A stretch of 64,000 bases of DNA from Pseudomonas sp. GM80 (GTDB lineage: Bacteria > Pseudomonadota > Gammaproteobacteria > Pseudomonadales > Pseudomonadaceae), in contig NZ_AKJD01000080.1 of NCBI RefSeq assembly GCF_000282515.1, positions 38,296 through 102,295 on the forward strand. The letters run 5' to 3'. The notes under the pieces were generated by a model. It had not been told where the DNA came from, did no database searches, and was given only the letters and a program-made list of their open reading frames with translations. Position numbers and translations under genes: made by a program. Numbering within the stretch: position 1 is the first letter of the stretch; each line of letters starts with the position of its first letter. This document shows positions 50,746 through 64,000 of this stretch, in pieces.

Positions 50746-51219
50746 TTAGAAGCGGTAGTGCGAGAAAGCTTTGTTGGCTTCGGCCATACGGTGCACGTCT
50801 TCACGCTTCTTAACAGCAGCACCTTTACCTTCAGCAGCATCCAGCAGTTCGCCAGCCAAACGCAGAGCCATAGACTTCTCGCCACGCTTACGTGCGAAGT
50901 CTACCAACCAGCGCATTGCCAGAGCGTTACGACGGGAAGGACGAACCTCGACCGGAACCTGGTAAGTAGCACCACCAACGCGGCGCGACTTCACTTCGAC
51001 CAGCGGAGCGATGGCGTCGAGTGCTTTTTCGAAGAGTTCCAGGGGATCGGTGCCAGCCTTACGGGTCGCAACGGTTTCCAGGGCACCATAAACGATACGC
51101 TCGGCAACGGCTTTCTTGCCGCTTTCCATAACGTGGTTCATGAATTTGGCGAGGATCTGGCTTCCGTATTTCGGATCGTCCAGAATCTCACGCTTTGCTG
51201 CTACGCGACGTCTTGGCAT
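50746..51219 (-). CDS. rpsG: 30S ribosomal protein S7
   Basis: A 157-residue S7: [20 protein letters not shown] and [18 protein letters not shown]. It starts assembly of the 30S head. In E. coli S7 binds the rpsL-rpsG spacer to repress its own synthesis; the 107-bp spacer here holds a nested hairpin that could do the same. Confidence 0.98.
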   Translation of the reverse strand: MPRRRVAAKREILDDPKYGSQILAKFMNHVMESGKKAVAERIVYGALETVATRKAGTDPLELFEKALDAIAPLVEVKSRRVGGATYQVPVEVRPSRRNALAMRWLVDFARKRGEKSMALRLAGELLDAAEGKGAAVKKREDVHRMAEANKAFSHYRF

Positions 51220-51249
51220 GATAAGCCCTCAAGCGGTCTTCAGGTTAGC

Positions 51250-51279
51250 TCGGGACAGATCCAATGGATGCGTGCCCGA
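51250..51279 (-). promoter_or_regulatory. Possible S7 feedback structure in the rpsL-rpsG spacer
   Basis: Nested pairing: outer TCGGG (51250-51254) with CCCGA (51275-51279), an asymmetric internal loop, inner ATCC (51259-51262) with GGAT (51266-51269), 3-base loop. It lies 31 bases upstream of rpsG. Confidence 0.4.
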
Positions 51280-51326
51280 CCTTACTCTTATCGACTCAAT
51301 AAAATGAAAATCTGCAAAACGGCCGA

Positions 51327-51698
51327 TTACTTCGGACGCTTGGTACCGTACTTCGAACGACCTTGGTTACGACCTTTAACGCCGGAAGTATCCAAAGAAC
51401 CGCGAACGGTGTGGTAACGAACACCTGGCAAGTCTTTTACACGACCGCCGCGGATCAGTACCACGCTGTGCTCTTGCAGGTTGTGACCTTCACCACCGAT
51501 GTACGAAGAAACTTCGAAACCGTTGGTCAGGCGCACACGGCATACTTTACGCAGTGCCGAGTTAGGTTTTTTCGGCGTAGTGGTGTACACACGGGTGCAC
51601 ACGCCACGACGTTGCGGGCAGTTCTGCAGCGCAGGTACGTCGGATTTCTCGACGATACGCTTACGCGGCTGACGTACCAGCTGGTTGATAGTTGCCAT
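51327..51698 (-). CDS. rpsL: 30S ribosomal protein S12
   Basis: A 123-residue S12 of the decoding centre: [41 protein letters not shown]. Lys43 and Lys88, the classical streptomycin-resistance positions, are wild type. First gene of the str operon, with a promoter 92-120 bp upstream. Confidence 0.98.
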
Positions 51699-51789
51699 CT
51701 ACTAGCTCCACTGTTGTCTTGCGACGCTATTGTCTTGCAAGAAAAGCAAAATGGCAGGAACGAATTCCCGCCAAATTTAGGGGATCAAG

Positions 51790-51818
51790 AGTCTAAAGAG
51801 GATCTTGTCCCCAGTCAA
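51790..51818 (-). promoter_or_regulatory. Sigma-70 promoter of the str operon (rpsL)
   Basis: On the minus strand TTGACT (51813-51818) and TAGACT (51790-51795) with 17-bp spacer; expected start near 51783, leader about 85 bases. It lies in the 216-bp rpoC-rpsL gap. An imperfect stem GGGGACAAGA / TCTTG-a-TCCCC overlaps it; no clear rpoC terminator with a U-run is visible. Confidence 0.65.
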
Positions 51819-51914
51819 GGCAAGGCCCCGACCTCCCCGCCCCTCGAACCTCGACAAAATGTCTCGATTCGACGAACGGGGTGATCAGGGCCTTACACTC
51901 ATTTATCGCAGAAC

Positions 51915-56114
<4,200 letters not shown>

Positions 56115-56178
56115 GGCCTTTCCTCCTGGCGGAGCAGAGAGCGGGCAATCCTGCCCCGCTCTCGATTCGCGTCACGTG

Positions 56179-60252
<4,074 letters not shown>

Positions 60253-60398
60253 CAGCGTTCCCCAGCTTGGTCACCTGCTTGTTTGGCCCCTCCCGACGGG
60301 AGCAGCCAGAAAATCGTGCAAACCCCATGGTTTGCGCCACCGCATCGGGTGGTTACAGCGCCTTTATCAGCACCGACCCAGTCGGCTGCCAATAACGG

Positions 60399-60473
60399 AA
60401 AAAGGCCGGTGGCAAGAGCCACCAGCCATCAGCCTGTCGCTTGACGCTCGGGCTGGAGGAGCAAAGTCGATGC
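60399..60473 (-). ncRNA. P26-like RNA / attenuator between rplL and rpoB
   Basis: A hairpin at 60404-60427 (GGCCGGTGGC with GCCACCAGCC, one G-U pair, 4-base loop) followed on the minus strand by five T, 46 bases after the rplL stop. Pseudomonas sRNA P26 is described as lying between L7/L12 and RNA polymerase genes and ending in a Rho-independent terminator. The stretch from the rplL stop to the U-run fits that. The rest of the gap (60253-60398) has no gene. Confidence 0.6.
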
Positions 60474-60839
60474 TTATTTCAGCTCGACTTTAGCGCCTGC
60501 TTCTTCCAGCTTCTTCTTGGCGTCTTCAGCCGCTTCTTTCGAAACGCCTTCAGCTACAACCTGAGGAGCGCCGTCTACTTTCTCTTTGGCTTCTTTCAGG
60601 CCCAGACCAGTCAGTTCACGAACTGCCTTGATCACGTTAACCTTCTTCTCGCCAGCTTCCAGCAGAACAACGTTGAACTCGGTTTGCTCTTCAACAACAG
60701 CGGCAGCAGCAGCTGGACCAGCCGAAGCAGCAGCAGCGGTAACGCCGAAGGTTTCTTCCATCGCTTTGATCAGCTCAACGATTTCCACTACGGATTTCTG
60801 GCCGATTGCTTCGATGATTTGTTCGTTAGTCAGAGACAT
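60474..60839 (-). CDS. rplL: 50S ribosomal protein L7/L12
   Basis: A 121-residue stalk protein: N-terminal dimerisation helices, Ala-rich hinge (about 35-52: [19 protein letters not shown]), and the C-terminal factor-binding domain with [20 protein letters not shown]. It recruits translation GTPases. Seventy-four bases after rplJ. Confidence 0.98.
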   Translation of the reverse strand: MSLTNEQIIEAIGQKSVVEIVELIKAMEETFGVTAAAASAGPAAAAAVVEEQTEFNVVLLEAGEKKVNVIKAVRELTGLGLKEAKEKVDGAPQVVAEGVSKEAAEDAKKKLEEAGAKVELK

Positions 60840-60913
60840 GACTCAATTCCTGAATTGGGGGACGGCCTACGCGACCATCGAAATAAACAAAAAACGCGAG
60901 AAGTTGACGAGCC

Positions 60914-61414
60914 TTAGGCTGCAGCAGCTTCTTTCTGGTCGCGAATTGCCGCCAGAGTACGAGCCAATTTGCTGGTAGCGCCTTGAATCACGCTCATCAG
61001 CTGAGAAATTGCTTCGTCACGGGTCGGCAGAGTTGCCAGTACGTCGATCTGATTAGCTGCGAGGAACTTGCCCTCGAACGCAGCTGCCTTGATCTCGAAC
61101 TTGTCCTGACCCTTGGCAAACTCTTTGAAGATACGGGCAGCAGCGCCCGGATGTTCGTTCGAGAATGCAATCAGGGTCGGGCCGGTGAACACGTCGTTGA
61201 GGACACTGTATTGAGTGTCAGCAACAGCGCGCTTGAGCAGGGTGTTACGTACAACGCGTACGTAAACGCCAGCTTCACGAGCCTCTTTACGGAGTCCGGT
61301 CATTGCGCCTACTGTTACGCCACGTGCATCAACCACGACAGCGGACAGAGCGACTTTGGCAGCCTCGTTGACTTCAGCGACGATGGCCTTCTTGTCTTCG
61401 AGATTAATTGCCAC
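60914..61414 (-). CDS. rplJ: 50S ribosomal protein L10
   Basis: A 166-residue L10, base of the L7/L12 stalk: [19 protein letters not shown]. The start codon is GTG with AGGAG before it. The 198-bp leader between rplA and rplJ resembles the L10 leader region where L10 represses its own translation. Confidence 0.97.
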   Translation of the reverse strand: MAINLEDKKAIVAEVNEAAKVALSAVVVDARGVTVGAMTGLRKEAREAGVYVRVVRNTLLKRAVADTQYSVLNDVFTGPTLIAFSNEHPGAAARIFKEFAKGQDKFEIKAAAFEGKFLAANQIDVLATLPTRDEAISQLMSVIQGATSKLARTLAAIRDQKEAAAA

Positions 61415-61429
61415 GGGTTTAACTCCTGC

Positions 61430-61590
61430 TTGTTACCGTTTCATTCGATCGAAACCGAATGTCGTTTTGGTGTCTGATTCGGTAAGGAACCGGGAGCACC
61501 ATCTGCGTAGGCTGATGGTTTAAGACTTGCGCCGCCTACGGTCTTGGATAGCCCCCGCCAGGCAGGGACCCCAATCTTTCAATTGGTGCG
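61430..61590 (-). ncRNA. Ribosomal protein L10 leader (autoregulatory RNA)
   Basis: The 198-bp spacer before rplJ holds long partly complementary segments, for example GCCTACG near 61517-61527 facing CGTAGGC near 61547-61553. In E. coli and relatives the L10-L12 complex binds this leader. Boundaries are approximate; a covariance-model search would fix them. Confidence 0.5.
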
Positions 61591-61607
61591 ATGACTCGCA
61601 CCAATTT
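61582..61607. terminator. Perfect hairpin after rplA
   Basis: AATTGGTGCGA / TCGCACCAATT, 11-bp stem with 4-base loop, five bases past the rplA stop. The U-run is on the plus-strand side; on the minus strand GAAAG follows, so it is more likely an RNA structure or processing site than an rplA terminator. Confidence 0.6.
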
Positions 61608-61612
61608 TTGTC

Positions 61613-62308
61613 TTACGCGTCCAGCGAGCTCTGGTCGATAACCAGACCTGGGCCCATAGTGGTGCTCAGGGTAACGCGCTTGACGTAGATACCTTTCGAG
61701 GAAGCTGGCTTGATACGCTTCAGATCAGCGATCAGGGCTTCAACGTTTTCCTTCAGCTTGACGGCATCGAAGCCCATCTTGCCAACGGAAGTGTGAATGA
61801 TGCCGTTTTTGTCGGTGCGATAACGAACCTGACCAGCTTTAGCGTTCTTGACCGCGGTAGCTACGTCTGGAGTTACAGTACCAACCTTAGGGTTAGGCAT
61901 CAGACCACGTGGACCGAGGATCTGACCCAACTGACCTACAACGCGCATTGCATCCGGGGATGCGATCACTACGTCATAGTTCAGGTCGCCGCCTTTCATT
62001 TCGGCAGCCAGGTCGTCCATACCTACACGGTCAGCGCCGGCAGCCAAAGCGGCCTCAGCAGCTGGACCCTGGGTGAACACAGCAACGCGAACAGTCTTGC
62101 CAGTGCCGTGTGGCAGCACAGTAGCGCTACGAACAACCTGGTCGGATTTACGCGGGTCAACACCCAGGTTTACAGCAACGTCGAACGACTCGCTGAACTT
62201 GACAGTCGACAGCTCAGCCAGCAGAGCGGCGGCATCTACAATGTTGTAGGCCTTGCCTGCTTCGATTTTGCCGGCGATAGCCTTTTGACGCTTGGTCAGC
62301 TTAGCCAT
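61613..62308 (-). CDS. rplA: 50S ribosomal protein L1
   Basis: A 231-residue L1: [21 protein letters not shown], and the [17 protein letters not shown] signature. It forms the mobile stalk at the E site and in E. coli represses rplKA. Its ATG shares one base with the rplK stop (TAATG). Confidence 0.98.
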   Translation of the reverse strand: MAKLTKRQKAIAGKIEAGKAYNIVDAAALLAELSTVKFSESFDVAVNLGVDPRKSDQVVRSATVLPHGTGKTVRVAVFTQGPAAEAALAAGADRVGMDDLAAEMKGGDLNYDVVIASPDAMRVVGQLGQILGPRGLMPNPKVGTVTPDVATAVKNAKAGQVRYRTDKNGIIHTSVGKMGFDAVKLKENVEALIADLKRIKPASSKGIYVKRVTLSTTMGPGLVIDQSSLDA

Positions 62309-62739
62309 TACACACCCTCCACGTTAAGGCCCATGCTACGAGCAGAACCGGCGATAGTACGCACGGCTGCATCCATATCAGCTGCAGTCAGATCCGCGTT
62401 TTTGGTTTTCGCGATTTCTTCCAGCTGAGCACGGGTAACGGTGCCAACCTTAACGGTGTTCGGACGAGCGGAACCGCTGGTCAGACCGGCCGCTTTCTTC
62501 AGCAGAACCGAAGCAGGGGTGGATTTTGTTTCGAAAGTGAAGCTACGGTCGCTGTAGACAGTGATGATCACTGGAGTCGGCAGACCAGCTTCCAGACCCT
62601 GGGTACGGGCGTTGAAAGCTTTGCAGAATTCCATGATGTTCACGCCGTGCTGACCCAGTGCAGGACCAACAGGTGGGCTTGGGTTAGCCTGAGCGGCCTT
62701 CACTTGCAGCTTGATGTAAGCGGTAATCTTCTTGGCCAT
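62308..62739 (-). CDS. rplK: 50S ribosomal protein L11
   Basis: A 143-residue L11: [40 protein letters not shown], with the proline-rich hinge of the GTPase-associated centre and stringent-response sensing. Start at 62739 with GGAG before it; four upstream in-frame residues are not L11. 117 bases after nusG, past a terminator. Confidence 0.98.
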   Translation of the reverse strand: MAKKITAYIKLQVKAAQANPSPPVGPALGQHGVNIMEFCKAFNARTQGLEAGLPTPVIITVYSDRSFTFETKSTPASVLLKKAAGLTSGSARPNTVKVGTVTRAQLEEIAKTKNADLTAADMDAAVRTIAGSARSMGLNVEGV

Positions 62740-62814
62740 GAGGCACTCCAATTACGGGTTCGAACGCCTCGAAAGGCTCCCCGGTTACTTGCGCGTTTAT
62801 CCCAGTGACGACAA

Positions 62815-62841
62815 AACCCCACAGCCTATGGCTGTGGGGTT
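62815..62841 (-). terminator. Terminator after nusG
   Basis: Perfect 12-bp stem AACCCCACAGCC / GGCTGTGGGGTT with 3-base loop; on the minus strand TTTTG continues. It separates secE-nusG from rplKA. Confidence 0.85.
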
Positions 62842-62856
62842 GGGATGCTTTTTCAG

Positions 62857-63390
62857 CTAGACCTTTTCGACCTGACTGAACTCCAACTCTACCGGAGTAG
62901 AGCGACCGAAAATGAGCACTGCCACTTGGATCCGGCTCTTTTCGTAGTTAACTTCTTCAACAACGCCATTGAAATCAGCGAATGGACCGTCGTTGACTCG
63001 CACCGTCTCGCCTGGCTCGAAGAGAGTCTTCGGCTTCGGCTTGTCGCTACCATCAGCAACACGACGCAGAATTGCTTCCGCCTCTTTATCGGTGATTGGC
63101 GCTGGCTTATCAGCAGTACCGCCGATAAAACCCATCACCCGAGGAGTGTCCTTGACCAAGTGCCAAGTACCCTCATTCATATCCATCTGAACCAGCACGT
63201 AGCCTGGAAAGAATTTGCGCTCGCTTTTGCGCTTCTGGCCATTACGCATTTCAACCACTTCTTCAGTGGGAACCAGAATCTCGCCGAAGCCATCTTCCAT
63301 GCCAGCCAGCTTTACGCGCTCGACCAGCGAGCGCATCACATGCTTCTCGTAACCCGAGTAAGCATGCACAACATACCAACGCTTAGCCAC
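62857..63390 (-). CDS. nusG: Transcription elongation/antitermination factor NusG
   Basis: A 177-residue factor: N-terminal RNA polymerase-binding domain ([18 protein letters not shown], then [10 protein letters not shown]) and C-terminal KOW domain ([19 protein letters not shown]) that binds S10/NusE or Rho. Nine bases after secE. Confidence 0.98.
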   Translation of the reverse strand: MAKRWYVVHAYSGYEKHVMRSLVERVKLAGMEDGFGEILVPTEEVVEMRNGQKRKSERKFFPGYVLVQMDMNEGTWHLVKDTPRVMGFIGGTADKPAPITDKEAEAILRRVADGSDKPKPKTLFEPGETVRVNDGPFADFNGVVEEVNYEKSRIQVAVLIFGRSTPVELEFSQVEKV

Positions 63391-63399
63391 GGGACACCC

Positions 63400-63768
63400 T
63401 TAGCCGACAATCAAGGAAACAAGCCAGCCGAGCAGGGAATCAAGCCCCCACAACAGCAACGCCATAACCAAAACAACAGCCACCACAATAAGGGTGGTCT
63501 GCGTGGTTTCTTGGCGAGTTGGCCACACGACTTTACGAATCTCGGTGCGAGCTTCCTTAACCAGTACAAAGAAAGACTTGCCCTTCGCAGTCTGCAGGCC
63601 TACAAAGGCAGCTACAGCAGCTAAGGCCAGCAAAGCAAGTACACGGTACAGGATCGGCGAAGCAGAGTAATACTGATTGCCAACAACGCCAACAACCACC
63701 AAAGCGACAACTACAAGCCACTTGAGCAGATCGAAGCGAGAGCCTTGAGCTTCAGCTTTAGGAGTCAT
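63400..63768 (-). CDS. secE: Preprotein translocase subunit SecE
   Basis: A 122-residue SecE of the long gammaproteobacterial type with three membrane segments (about 18-36, 41-60 and 93-118) and the conserved amphipathic part EARTEIRKVVWPTRQETTQTT before the last. It clamps SecY. It follows tRNA-Trp by 45 bases. Confidence 0.97.
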   Translation of the reverse strand: MTPKAEAQGSRFDLLKWLVVVALVVVGVVGNQYYSASPILYRVLALLALAAVAAFVGLQTAKGKSFFVLVKEARTEIRKVVWPTRQETTQTTLIVVAVVLVMALLLWGLDSLLGWLVSLIVG

Positions 63769-63813
63769 CTATGAAGATCCTGTGAAAAGAAAGCCAGACA
63801 CACCAAGTGAATC

Positions 63814-63889
63814 TGGCAGGTCAGGAGGGAATCGAACCCCCAACCTACGGTTTTGGAGACCGTCGCTCTGCCAATTGAGCTACTGACCT
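63814..63889 (-). tRNA. trnW: tRNA-Trp (anticodon CCA)
   Basis: On the minus strand the 76-nt sequence starts AGGTCAGTAGCTCAATTGG, has the anticodon arm CGGTCTCCAAAACCG, the T arm GGGGGTTCGATTCCCTCC, and ends CTGACCTGCCA. The acceptor pairs AGGTCAG/CTGACCT and CCA is encoded. It lies between tufB and secE, as usual in Pseudomonas. Confidence 0.97.
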
Positions 63890-63921
63890 AAAACAAAATC
63901 AGGCCGACCATTATGCCGGCC
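63890..63921 (-). terminator. Weak hairpin between tufB and tRNA-Trp
   Basis: GGCCG (63902-63906) with CGGCC (63917-63921), then TGATTTTGTTTT on the minus strand. A 5-bp stem only; it may be a partial terminator or a processing signal that releases the tRNA. Confidence 0.4.
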
Positions 63922-63943
63922 CGAAAAATACATTACAACCACT

Positions 63944-64000
63944 TACTCGATGATTTTGGCTACGACACCAGCGCCGACGGTACGACCGCCTTCACGGATA
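63944..64000 (-). CDS. tufB: Elongation factor Tu, second copy (3' end only)
   Basis: The last 18 codons plus stop of a second EF-Tu gene, running off the window. Compared with the copy at 47385 it differs at one silent base (GGT for GGC) and in the final residue (Glu for Ala). Confidence 0.95.

Overview
The window is chromosomal DNA of a Pseudomonas, most likely from the P. fluorescens group. Four things point there. The order DUF2796 / ABC / FtsX / DUF3299 / OprG / epimerase matches the P. aeruginosa PA4063-PA4069 neighbourhood as I recall it. The blocks ssb-MFS-uvrA-ferritin-catalase and tuf-tRNA-Trp-secE-nusG-rplKAJL-rpoBC-rpsLG-fusA-tuf-S10-spc-alpha are also Pseudomonas-like. GC is high with Pseudomonas-like codon use. 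Three kinds of REP-type inverted-repeat pairs typical of fluorescent pseudomonads are scattered through the first half.

Layout. 1-3.5 kb: end of an unknown gene, then a four-gene zinc-linked operon (His-rich periplasmic protein, ABC ATPase, FtsX-type permease, DUF3299) behind a Zur-like box. 3.6-6.4 kb: OprG porin with an ANR-like site, convergent with an epimerase/RmlD-like pair. 6.7-11 kb: Lhr helicase. 11-13.2 kb: MscS-type channel. 13.5-17.5 kb: four overlapping genes (DUF72, YbhP, ClsB, YbhN) for phospholipid metabolism. 17.5-19.4 kb: alpha/beta hydrolase and DUF3182 ATP-grasp-like pair. 19.7-21.4 kb: GlxA-type regulator divergent from a cysteine hydrolase. 21.5-26 kb: a six-gene operon equivalent to E. 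coli yjfIJKLMC (DUF2170, PspA/IM30, DUF2491, DUF350, DUF1190, glutathionylspermidine-synthase-like) whose promoter is bracketed by two identical 12-bp palindromes. 26-33.3 kb: ssb and MFS facing uvrA, then haem-ligand-less ferritin and catalase.

33.5-64 kb is one continuous minus-strand block for transcription, translation and secretion. In order of transcription it holds tufB (3' end only), tRNA-Trp, secE-nusG, rplKA, rplJL, rpoBC, rpsLG-fusA-tuf, the S10 operon, the spc operon, and the alpha operon ending with rplQ. Operon boundaries show terminator-like hairpins followed at once by good sigma-70 promoters, including one inside the spc operon between rpsN and rpsH. No REP element occurs in this half.

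The most unusual parts are the yjf-type membrane-stress operon with its paired palindromic operators, the Zur-boxed zinc operon, and the undocumented promoter/hairpin modules in the ribosomal protein block. All functional statements come from reading the sequence and general family knowledge; no database search was run.
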